From contig JAJQAC010000042.1 of assembly GCA_021204025.1 (NCBI GenBank), forward strand, positions 1 through 64,000: a stretch of DNA of 64,000 nt, given 5' to 3'. Below the pieces are notes generated by a model. It saw only the letters and a list, made by a program, of their open reading frames with translations. It searched no databases and was not told the DNA's origin. Shown here one piece after another: positions 17,233 to 24,710 of this stretch (the first letter of the stretch is position 1; each line of letters begins with the position of its first letter). Origin of the DNA: Clostridiales bacterium (GTDB lineage Bacteria; Bacillota; Clostridia; Lachnospirales; Lachnospiraceae). The translations under genes were made by a program, and so were the position numbers.

Positions 17233-17262
17233 CTGACAGAAAAGGAAAAGGCATTATATAAT
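17233..17262 (+). promoter_or_regulatory. rsmA promoter
   Basis: CTGACA (17233-17238), an 18 bp spacer and a perfect TATAAT (17257-17262) lie 36 bp before the chosen rsmA start. Confidence 0.6.
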
Positions 17263-17298
17263 TTTTTGTATGAGAAAACAGGAAAAGGAGACGGCAGC

Positions 17299-18192
17299 AT
17301 GGAGCCAACATTCGGCAATCCGAAAAATACCATAGAAATCATCCAGAAATACGAATTTAATTTTTTAAAACGCTTCGGTCAGAATTTTCTGATCGACACG
17401 CATGTGCTGGATAAAATTATCCGTGCGGCTAATGTCACAAAGGACGATGTGGTGCTGGAGATCGGACCGGGGATCGGCACGATGACGCAGTATCTGGCAG
17501 AGGCGGCCGGGCTGGTGATCGCTGTTGAGATTGACGACCGGCTGATCCCGATCCTGCGTGAGACGTTGAAGGGTTATGATAATGTTGTCATCATTCACGA
17601 CGATATTCTCAAAGTTAATATCCGGGAACTGGCAGAGCGTTATCATGGCGGCCGCCCGCTCAAGGTAGCGGCGAACCTGCCGTACTATATCACGACGCCG
17701 GTTATCATGGGACTGCTGGAAAAAGAGATGCCGGTGGATAATATTACTGTAATGATACAGAAAGAAGTGGCGGAGCGGATGCAGGCCGAGCCGGGAGGCA
17801 AGGATTATGGGGCACTGTCGCTGGCAGTGCAGTATTATGCGGAACCGTATATTGTCGCGAATGTCCCACCCAACTGCTTTATTCCAAGACCGAAGGTAGG
17901 ATCTGCGGTGATCCGGCTGACCAGATATCAGGAACCACCGGTGAGTGTACGTAATCCGGAACTGATGTTTCGCCTGATCCGCGCGTCTTTTCAGCAGCGG
18001 CGCAAAACTCTGCAAAATGGTCTGAATAACTGTGCTGATATTCCGTTTTCACGGGAAGAGATCGCCGCGGCGATTGAAAGGATTGGTTTGCCGCCAACGG
18101 TTCGTGGTGAGACATTGACGCTGGCGCAGTTCGCGTGTCTTGCGGATATCCTGACTGGTACAGAAGACATCGAGGATTCTCTTAAAAAGTGA
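17299..18192 (+). CDS. rsmA: 16S rRNA dimethyladenosine transferase RsmA (KsgA)
   Basis: A 297-residue methyltransferase that dimethylates the two adjacent adenines in helix 45 of 16S rRNA during 30S assembly. The SAM site is LEIGPGIGTMTQYL, and the N6-adenine methyltransferase motif is NLPYYITTP. The N-terminal KRFGQNFLID is the family signature. ATG 17299 follows AAAAGGAG. The frame extends upstream to 17206 but that part overlaps tatD and the promoter, so the shorter start is preferred. Confidence 0.95.
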   Translation: MEPTFGNPKNTIEIIQKYEFNFLKRFGQNFLIDTHVLDKIIRAANVTKDDVVLEIGPGIGTMTQYLAEAAGLVIAVEIDDRLIPILRETLKGYDNVVIIHDDILKVNIRELAERYHGGRPLKVAANLPYYITTPVIMGLLEKEMPVDNITVMIQKEVAERMQAEPGGKDYGALSLAVQYYAEPYIVANVPPNCFIPRPKVGSAVIRLTRYQEPPVSVRNPELMFRLIRASFQQRRKTLQNGLNNCADIPFSREEIAAAIERIGLPPTVRGETLTLAQFACLADILTGTEDIEDSLKK

Positions 18193-18258
18193 GAGCCGTT
18201 TCACAGAGAGCCGGATCTGGTTTTGCGATTGACAGCACAAATCTATGGATGATTCGTG

Positions 18259-18288
18259 TCATATAAGAGATCGTATCGTGCATAGAAT
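18259..18288 (+). promoter_or_regulatory. Candidate sigma-E/sigma-K-like sporulation promoter
   Basis: TCATATA (18259-18265), a 15 bp spacer and CATAGAAT (18281-18288) fit the Bacillus sigma-E consensus at all -35 and seven of eight -10 positions. The predicted start would leave only about 14 bases before ATG 18309, with the ribosome-binding site at the very 5' end, so support is moderate. Confidence 0.35.
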
Positions 18289-18308
18289 ACATACCAGAGG
18301 TGATAGGT

Positions 18309-19571
18309 ATGTCGGATTATCGGAGGCTGATTTCTTATCTTTATGTTTACGAAGGTGGTGTCAAAGGAGCCAATACCGGTTATGCCAAAATTGAGGTACG
18401 AAACGGTCAGTGCCGGATCTATGTGAATGTGCGCCGGGTCTATCTAGGCGGAAATGATATCGGCGTGTATCTGCTGACGGGAGACGGGGAGGTGCGGATC
18501 GGAAAGATTTTTATCCGCGGCGGTAATGGAGAGTTTCGGACGACGCTAAATGCGCAGGATATCGACGGCACCGGCCGGCGCATGGAGATGTGCCACGGAC
18601 TTACGATTCATGATATTGAAAATTCGTGGAAAAGCTATACTACCATCTGGGAGGACGCGGTGACACACGCGGCGGAAATTGATCTGGCAGAGGTAACATC
18701 CGCGAATGCGCGCAGAAAGGAAGCGGTTCAGGGAAATGCTGTCAGAGAAAAAGCAGCGGGAGAAAGAGCGGTTCAGAAGGGAATACCTGAAGAAAAGACA
18801 ATAGAAGAAAGAACCATAGAAGAAAGACCAATCAGGGGACAAATCCGACAGGAGAAAGCAATCACAGAGAAAAGTGGAGTACCCGGGAACATAGAAAAGG
18901 GATCAGACGTACCGGATCAGGCAGAGAAAAGAGTTTCTGAGACTGACAGGAAAAGAGCTACCGAAACTGACAAAACAGAGAAGCAGGAGAAAACGGTTTC
19001 TCCGGAGCGATTCCCGATTTCGGCGCAGATCGAGAGCGATCTGCGGAGAGAGGAAGAAGCATTAAAGGATATTGCACCATGGGACGAGGATCCGGCAGCG
19101 GTAAGGTCGTCTGTCCCGAAACCAGATGCGGAAAATCCAGTCAAGGAGGAAACCGCGTTCGCTGCCGGTCAGCCGACTGCGCGGGAAGCACCGGCCATTC
19201 GCTCACAGGAGAGCCGTTTATGGAACCGGATGCAGCGGGAGTACGCGAAAGTTCTCGCTTTTGATTACGATAAAGGCTGTGAGATTCTGTCAATTAAGCC
19301 CCAGGATATCGGTCTTCTGCCGAGAGATATCTGGATCTATGGTAATAACAGTTTCCTGTTGCACGGATATTATCATTATCGTCATCTGATACTGGCCCGT
19401 CTGGAGGATCTGCCCGGAGAGCCACGCTATCTGCTGGGAGTACCGGGGCGCTGTTACAGCAATGAAAGAAATATGGCAGCAATGTTTGGTTTTCCTTATT
19501 TTGTGTCGGCGAGAAAACAGCCGGATGCGGACGGAAAATTTGGATATTGGTATACGATAATACACTTATAA
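18309..19571 (+). CDS. DUF6128-type protein with charged central linker
   Basis: A 420-residue protein that I associate with the Lachnospiraceae DUF6128 family. The N-terminal 115 residues form a beta-rich domain (ISYLYVYEGGVKGANTGYAK, RRVYLGGNDIGVYLLTGDG). Residues 135-285 are a low-complexity linker of Glu, Lys and Arg repeats (EERTIEERPI and similar). The C-terminal 120 residues (GLLPRDIWIYGNNSFLLHGY, YLLGVPGRCYSNERNMAAMF) form a second conserved domain. No signal peptide or membrane segment is seen, and its role is unknown. ATG 18309 follows AGAGGTGAT. It is flanked by rsmA and tadA, and a sporulation-type promoter may drive it. Confidence 0.6.
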   Translation: MSDYRRLISYLYVYEGGVKGANTGYAKIEVRNGQCRIYVNVRRVYLGGNDIGVYLLTGDGEVRIGKIFIRGGNGEFRTTLNAQDIDGTGRRMEMCHGLTIHDIENSWKSYTTIWEDAVTHAAEIDLAEVTSANARRKEAVQGNAVREKAAGERAVQKGIPEEKTIEERTIEERPIRGQIRQEKAITEKSGVPGNIEKGSDVPDQAEKRVSETDRKRATETDKTEKQEKTVSPERFPISAQIESDLRREEEALKDIAPWDEDPAAVRSSVPKPDAENPVKEETAFAAGQPTAREAPAIRSQESRLWNRMQREYAKVLAFDYDKGCEILSIKPQDIGLLPRDIWIYGNNSFLLHGYYHYRHLILARLEDLPGEPRYLLGVPGRCYSNERNMAAMFGFPYFVSARKQPDADGKFGYWYTIIHL

Positions 19572-19660
19572 TCATGATAAATTGCGCTGCCTCGCAGCCA
19601 GTCTGTTATTTTGATGAGATGTCGGGCGGCATGGAGCGAAACTACAGAGGAGAGATAATT

Positions 19661-20182
19661 ATGCCGATGACAACCGGGGAAAAATACATGAAAGAGGCAA
19701 TCCGTCAGGCAAAAAAAGCCGCGATACTTGGTGATGTGCCGATTGGCTGCGTGATCGTACATCAGGATAAAATCATTGGCCGTGGTTACAACCGCCGCAT
19801 GAAGGATCATACGGTACTGGCACACGCAGAGATCATCGCGATACGAAAAGCCTGCCGTGCGCTGGGTGACTGGCGGCTGGAGGACTGTACGATGTATGTG
19901 ACGCTTGAGCCGTGTCCGATGTGTGCCGGAGCGATCGTTCAGGCGAGAATTCCCAGAGTGGTGATTGGTTGTATGAATCCTAAGGCAGGCTGTGCCGGCT
20001 CTGTTCTGGACCTGCTTCACGAAGATGGGTTCAATCATCAGGCAGAGACGGAGATCGGGGTATTGGAGGAAGAATGCTCAGCCATGCTCAGTGAATTTTT
20101 CCGGGAACTGAGGAGGCGTCAGAAAGCAAAAATATTTTCTGAAAGTACAGACCATTCAGATGGCACACAGGCTCCGGGATAA
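19661..20182 (+). CDS. tadA: tRNA adenosine(34) deaminase TadA
   Basis: A 173-residue zinc-dependent deaminase that converts A34 to inosine in tRNA-Arg(ACG). Zinc ligands are His in LAHAEIIAI, with the catalytic Glu, and the cysteines of PCPMCAGAI. ATG 19661 is chosen because GAGGAG lies at 19646-19651; the frame extends 38 codons further without family-like sequence. The location just upstream of the SRP RNA gene is the usual Firmicute arrangement. Confidence 0.95.
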   Translation: MPMTTGEKYMKEAIRQAKKAAILGDVPIGCVIVHQDKIIGRGYNRRMKDHTVLAHAEIIAIRKACRALGDWRLEDCTMYVTLEPCPMCAGAIVQARIPRVVIGCMNPKAGCAGSVLDLLHEDGFNHQAETEIGVLEEECSAMLSEFFRELRRRQKAKIFSESTDHSDGTQAPG

Positions 20183-20216
20183 CGGAATGGGCTGAATGAT
20201 CAGTAAAATCGGCGGC

Positions 20217-20245
20217 TTGACAAAACACAGCGCCTAAGGTATACT
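20217..20245 (+). promoter_or_regulatory. ffs promoter
   Basis: TTGACA (20217-20222), a 17 bp spacer and TATACT (20240-20245) make a near-consensus promoter about 65 bp before the SRP RNA fold. Confidence 0.75.
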
Positions 20246-20311
20246 GTAAAAGCGTTTCAAAGAGATTATTTTTACAGACGATCTCCATGAGACGCCATTA
20301 GTCATACGTCA

Positions 20312-20585
20312 TAAAGTTTCCGTGCAGCCGGGGAGATAGCGGTGCCCTGTACCTGCAATCCGCTCCAGCAGGGGTGATATCCCGCCCCGGATTCGGTCTT
20401 GTGGGGCTGCCCCTGGTAAGCAGTGATGACGTTTGGGTCTTACGCAACAGAGCCTCATGAACCGTGTCAGGGCAGGAATGCAGCAGCACTAAGTGAGATC
20501 CTTTGTGTGACGTGAGGGTGCCTGAACCGAGCCGGCTGCCAGGGTAACGCCTGTGAGCCGTTTTCAAAGCGGGATGCACGGATTT
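20312..20585 (+). ncRNA. ffs: Signal recognition particle RNA, large Bacillus type
   Basis: The SRP RNA scaffold binds Ffh for co-translational targeting of membrane proteins. The 5' TCCGTGCA (20319-20326) pairs perfectly with 3' TGCACGGA (20575-20582), closing a structure of about 270 bases, the size of the long Firmicute form with an Alu domain. The SRP signature of helix 8 (GTCAGGGCAGGAATGCAGCA with its GGAA-type loop) lies near 20465-20485. A strong promoter precedes it and an intrinsic terminator follows. The processed ends are estimated. Confidence 0.93.
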
Positions 20586-20587
20586 AA

Positions 20588-20613
20588 AAAAAGTGCCTTA
20601 TGGGCGCTTTTTT
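20588..20613 (+). terminator. ffs terminator
   Basis: AAAGTGCC-TTAT-GGGCGCTTT stem with flanking A and T tracts immediately after the SRP RNA. Confidence 0.75.
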
Positions 20614-20727
20614 ACTTTTATGCACACGGGCGGATAGGGAAATTTTGCAGCTGACGCTGCATCCGCTCGGCGCGGCGAGCAGGGGATTCCCTGCTCGATT
20701 TGGAATTTCTGTTAATCAGGAAAGTTA

Positions 20728-20757
20728 TGGACAAAAGCAAAGCGGGTGTATTATAAT
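20728..20757 (+). promoter_or_regulatory. pfkA promoter
   Basis: TGGACA (20728-20733), an 18 bp spacer and TATAAT (20752-20757). The leader to ATG 20840 is about 75 bases. Upstream, GAGCAGGGGATTCCCTGCTC near 20677-20696 is a perfect palindrome of unknown role. Confidence 0.65.
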
Positions 20758-20839
20758 ATGACCGGAATGTGAAGAATCGGATACCGGAAAACGGTTTCGA
20801 TTCAGATAAACGGGCAATATCTGATAAAGAAAGGACGAA

Positions 20840-21922
20840 ATGTCAATGAGAGTAGGATTTTTGACCAGCGGCGGCGACTGCCAGGCATTAAACGCAACCA
20901 TGCGCGGAGTAGCGAAGTCTCTCTATAAGATGTATGATGATATGGAGATCATTGGTTTCGAGGATGGTTACAGAGGGTTAATTTACGCGGATTACAGAAT
21001 TCTGAAACCGTCAGACTTTTCCGGGATTCTGACAAAGGGCGGAACGATTCTCGGCACATCCAGACAGCCATATAAGTTAATGCGTGTTCCGGATGAAAAC
21101 GGACTTGACAAAGTAGAGGCGATGAAAAATACGTATCGGAAGCTGAAACTGGAGTGCCTGGTCATCCTGGGCGGCAATGGCAGTCAGAAGACAGCCAATC
21201 TCCTGAGCAAGGAAGGGCTGAATATCATATCCCTTCCCAAGACGATAGACAATGATCTGTACGGAACGGATCTTACGTTTGGCTTCCACAGCGCGCTTGA
21301 GATCGCCACGAACGCGATTGACTGCATTCATACGACTGCGGCTTCTCATGGACGCGTCTTTATCATTGAGATTATGGGACATAAAGTCGGCTGGCTGCCG
21401 TTATATGCAGGCATGGCCGGTGGCGCGGATATCATCCTGATTCCGGAGATCCCTTATGATATTGATGTCGTGATCCGGGCATTAAAAGAGCGGACGAGGG
21501 AAGGTAAGAGCTTTTCGATCATAGCGGTTGCAGAGGGGGCGATTTCCCAGGAGGATGCGAGCCTCAGCAAGAATGAATTGAAAAAGAAGAAAGAGACCGG
21601 TATGCAGTATCCGTCGGTAGCCTATGAGATCGGAGCGAAGATTACCGAGCGCACGGGACAGGAGGTTCGCGTGACAGTTCCGGGGCATATGCAGCGCGGC
21701 GGCGAGCCGTGCGCGTATGATCGGGTTTTCTCGACACGTCTGGGCGCGGCGGCGGCAGAACTGATCCGTGAAAAGAAATATGGTTATATGGTATGCTGGA
21801 AGAATTATGAGACACAGTATGTTCCGCTGGCAGAGATCGCGAATAAATTAAAGACGGTTGATCCGAACAGTCTGATCGTGAAGCAGGCGAAGATGGTGGG
21901 GATCAGCTTTGGCGACGAGTAA
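20840..21922 (+). CDS. pfkA: 6-phosphofructokinase (group III type)
   Basis: A 360-residue phosphofructokinase phosphorylating fructose 6-phosphate in glycolysis. Conserved parts are TSGGDCQALNATMR at the N terminus, LGGNGSQK near residue 112, PKTIDNDLYGTD near 133 and VPGHMQRGGEPCAYDR near 278. The residue after the nucleotide GG pair decides the donor: GGxG with Gly usually means ATP, while PPi enzymes have Asp. Lys in PKTIDND is shared by PPi and group III ATP enzymes. So ATP is more likely. The usual Mg2+-binding Asp of GGDGS is Asn here. RBS AAAGGA precedes ATG 20840; ATG 20846 is an alternative. Confidence 0.85.
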   Translation: MSMRVGFLTSGGDCQALNATMRGVAKSLYKMYDDMEIIGFEDGYRGLIYADYRILKPSDFSGILTKGGTILGTSRQPYKLMRVPDENGLDKVEAMKNTYRKLKLECLVILGGNGSQKTANLLSKEGLNIISLPKTIDNDLYGTDLTFGFHSALEIATNAIDCIHTTAASHGRVFIIEIMGHKVGWLPLYAGMAGGADIILIPEIPYDIDVVIRALKERTREGKSFSIIAVAEGAISQEDASLSKNELKKKKETGMQYPSVAYEIGAKITERTGQEVRVTVPGHMQRGGEPCAYDRVFSTRLGAAAAELIREKKYGYMVCWKNYETQYVPLAEIANKLKTVDPNSLIVKQAKMVGISFGDE

Positions 21923-21974
21923 TCTGTCTCGCGTGGGCTCCTTCGGGAGAAATCAGGAAAGAAGTAGATAATCT

Positions 21975-23582
21975 ATGTCATATATGGCATTATACCGCAA
22001 GTGGCGTCCTGTCGTTTTTGAGGATGTAAAAGGACAGGACCCCATTGTGCAGACGCTGAAAAATCAAATAACCTCCGGTCGCATCGGGCATGCGTATCTT
22101 TTCTGTGGGACAAGGGGTACCGGCAAAACCAGTGTCGCCAAGATTTACGCGCGTGCGGTAAACTGTGAGAACCCGAGGGACGGCAGCCCGTGCAATGAGT
22201 GTGCGGCATGCCGGGCGATTCTGGTGGGACGGTCGATGAATGTGATCGAGATTGACGCAGCGTCAAATAATGGCGTGGAGAATATCCGCGAGATCCGGGA
22301 GCAGGTTCAGTATCCGCCTGCGGAGGGAAAATACCGCGTGTATATTATCGACGAGGTGCATATGCTTTCTCCCGGCGCTTTTAACGCGCTGTTAAAAACG
22401 CTGGAGGAACCGCCGTCTTACGTGATTTTTATTCTGGCTACGACCGAAGTGCATAAGATCCCGATTACGGTGTTGTCCCGCTGTCAGAGATATGATTTTA
22501 AGAGGATTTCCCTGGAGACATTGAGTTCGCGGCTGAAGGAACTGACCGATGCGGAAGAGATCCCGGTGGAGGAACGTGCGCTTCGGTATATCGCAAAAAC
22601 AGCAGATGGTTCCATGCGTGACGCGCTGAGTCTGCTGGAACAGTGCGTGGCATTTCATTACGGAACTACATTGACGTATGAAAATGCGCTGGAGGTATTG
22701 GGCGCGGTAGATTCCACGGTGTTCAGTAACCTGCTGCGGGCAGTACTGGAAAAAAGGACGACAGACTGCATCCGCATATTGGAAGAAATGGTGATCCAGG
22801 GGCGGGAACTGGGGCAGTTTGTTTCGGATTTTATCTGGTATCTGCGCAATCTTCTGGTTTTAAAGTCTGCGGATGACGCGGAGGCTCTGCTTGAGATGTC
22901 GGAAGACAATCTGAAACTTCTGCGGGAGGAAGCAAAGCTGGCAGATACTGACACGCTGATGAGATTTATCCGGATCTTTTCTGATCTTTCCAATCAGCTC
23001 CGGTACGCGTCACAGAAACGGGTTCTGATAGAGATCGCATTGATCAGGCTGACAAGACCCCAGATGGAGGAAAATCTGGACTCAATCCTGCAGCGCCTGA
23101 CCGATCTTGAGAAACGGATGGATGAGAGTCCGGCATTGACCCCGGAACTCCTGGAACAGATGACCGTCAGGACGGTATCGGAGACCGGGAAACAGACGTC
23201 TGAGCAGACCGCTCAGACGGAGAAGGTGATGCTTCCAAAAGCACAATATGAGGATCTGATGCAGATCCGTAAAGACTGGACGGGGATTATCCGCGATCTG
23301 GGCAAATCGATCGGATCGATCCCTCCGGCGTTCCGCGAATCGGAGCTGGAACCGGGAGGCGAGCAGTGTCTGTGTATTGTGTTCCAGAATCCTGGCAATT
23401 TTCAGATCGGGAGCCGCCCGACGGTGCTGGGACAGCTGGAACAGTATGTAAGGGAAAAATATCATAAGGATATGAATTTTAAAGTCCGGATGCGGGGACC
23501 GGGAGAGGTTACCCGCAAGATGTATCTGTGTGAGGGAGAAGCGGAGCAGGTGATCCATACCGAGATCACGATTGAAGATTAA
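21975..23582 (+). CDS. dnaX: DNA polymerase III subunits gamma and tau
   Basis: A 535-residue clamp-loader ATPase. Walker A is GTRGTGKTS near residue 46, a zinc module has CENPRDGSPCNECAACRAI spaced cysteines, Walker B is VYIIDEVHML, and sensor 1 and arginine finger are in ATTEVHKIP and LSRCQRYDFKRI. Domain III and a tau-like C-terminal region after residue 370 bind polymerase and helicase. It is on the short side for a tau protein. It starts the dnaX-ybaB-recR cluster. Confidence 0.96.
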   Translation: MSYMALYRKWRPVVFEDVKGQDPIVQTLKNQITSGRIGHAYLFCGTRGTGKTSVAKIYARAVNCENPRDGSPCNECAACRAILVGRSMNVIEIDAASNNGVENIREIREQVQYPPAEGKYRVYIIDEVHMLSPGAFNALLKTLEEPPSYVIFILATTEVHKIPITVLSRCQRYDFKRISLETLSSRLKELTDAEEIPVEERALRYIAKTADGSMRDALSLLEQCVAFHYGTTLTYENALEVLGAVDSTVFSNLLRAVLEKRTTDCIRILEEMVIQGRELGQFVSDFIWYLRNLLVLKSADDAEALLEMSEDNLKLLREEAKLADTDTLMRFIRIFSDLSNQLRYASQKRVLIEIALIRLTRPQMEENLDSILQRLTDLEKRMDESPALTPELLEQMTVRTVSETGKQTSEQTAQTEKVMLPKAQYEDLMQIRKDWTGIIRDLGKSIGSIPPAFRESELEPGGEQCLCIVFQNPGNFQIGSRPTVLGQLEQYVREKYHKDMNFKVRMRGPGEVTRKMYLCEGEAEQVIHTEITIED

Positions 23583-23662
23583 AACATGTTCCGGAAGGCA
23601 AAGCCGGACGGGAAGATGAGACAATAAAGATGAAATAATCATAAAATGGGAGGGAGTTCACC

Positions 23663-23995
23663 ATGGCCAAGCGAGGCGGATTTGCCGGTGGTATGCCGGG
23701 CAATATGAATAACCTGATGAAGCAGGCACAACGCATGCAGCGTCAGATGGAGGAAACAACAAAAGCACTGGAGGAAAAAGAATATTCGGCAGCTGCCGGT
23801 GGCGGCGCGGTTACGGTAACGGTTTCCGGTAAGAAGGAGCTGGTATCGGTGAAATTATCAGAGGAAGTGGTGGATCCGGATGATATTGAGATGCTGGAAG
23901 ACCTGATTGTGGCGGCGGCGAACGAGGCACTGCGCAAGATGGAAGAGGACTCTGCGCAGGCAATGGCGAAGTTTACCAGAGGCCTTTCATTCTGA
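23663..23995 (+). CDS. YbaB/EbfC nucleoid-associated protein
   Basis: A 110-residue DNA-binding protein of the YbaB/EbfC family. [20 protein letters not shown] forms the N-terminal helix, followed by [20 protein letters not shown] strands and a C-terminal helix. These dimers bind DNA broadly and are conserved between dnaX and recR, as here. GGGAGG precedes ATG 23663, and recR starts 1 bp after the stop. Confidence 0.94.
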   Translation: MAKRGGFAGGMPGNMNNLMKQAQRMQRQMEETTKALEEKEYSAAAGGGAVTVTVSGKKELVSVKLSEEVVDPDDIEMLEDLIVAAANEALRKMEEDSAQAMAKFTRGLSF

Positions 23996-23996
23996 T

Positions 23997-24593
23997 ATGG
24001 ATTATTACAGCAGTCAGATTACAAAATTAATCGAAGAACTGGGCAAATTGCCCGGCATTGGAACGAAATCGGCGCAGCGTCTGGCATTTCATATTATTAA
24101 TATGCCGCAGGAGCAGGTGAAGAGCCTGGCCGCGGCGATTACAGACGCTAAGGCAAATATCCGCTATTGCAAAGAGTGCTGGACGCTGACGGATCAGGAA
24201 TACTGTCCGATCTGCAGCAGTAAACTGCGGGATCACCAGACGATTATGGTGGTGGAGAATACCCGGGATCTTGCTGCTTATGAAAAGACAGGAAAATACG
24301 AAGGGGTTTACCATGTGCTGCACGGAGCGATCTCTCCCATGTTGGGAATTGGCCCGAATGATATCAGGCTGAAGGAATTGATGCAGCGGCTGCAGGGGGA
24401 TGTAAAAGAAGTTATCATTGCGACAAATTCCAGCCTGGAGGGAGAGACGACAGCTATGTATATCAGCAAGCTGATTAAGCCTACAGGGATTCGGGTAAGC
24501 AGGATTGCGAGCGGAGTTCCGGTAGGAGGAGACCTGGAATACATCGATGAGGTAACACTGCTTCGGGCACTGGAGGGAAGGATTACCCTGTAA
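23997..24593 (+). CDS. recR: Recombination protein RecR
   Basis: A 198-residue DNA-binding ring protein that works with RecF/RecO to load RecA at gaps. The helix-hairpin-helix is [19 protein letters not shown], the zinc finger has [16 protein letters not shown], and a Toprim domain follows ([16 protein letters not shown], then [14 protein letters not shown]). ATG 23997 is right after ybaB; the longer frame from 23907 overlaps ybaB and is not family-like. Confidence 0.96.
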   Translation: MDYYSSQITKLIEELGKLPGIGTKSAQRLAFHIINMPQEQVKSLAAAITDAKANIRYCKECWTLTDQEYCPICSSKLRDHQTIMVVENTRDLAAYEKTGKYEGVYHVLHGAISPMLGIGPNDIRLKELMQRLQGDVKEVIIATNSSLEGETTAMYISKLIKPTGIRVSRIASGVPVGGDLEYIDEVTLLRALEGRITL

Positions 24594-24710
24594 AATACAC
24601 ACGATCGCATGTGGAAGGGCTGTTTATACAGCTTACAATCGGCGCTGTCGTGAGCGATGTTAATTCGTTTATGAAATGAATGTGCGGGACCGGATTGAGG
24701 AGAGCGGGAT

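Noticed and set aside
20677-20696. Perfect palindrome GAGCAGGGGATTCCCTGCTC as an operator for pfkA
   Set aside because: It lies upstream of the -35 with no matching copy elsewhere in the window, so no regulator can be argued.
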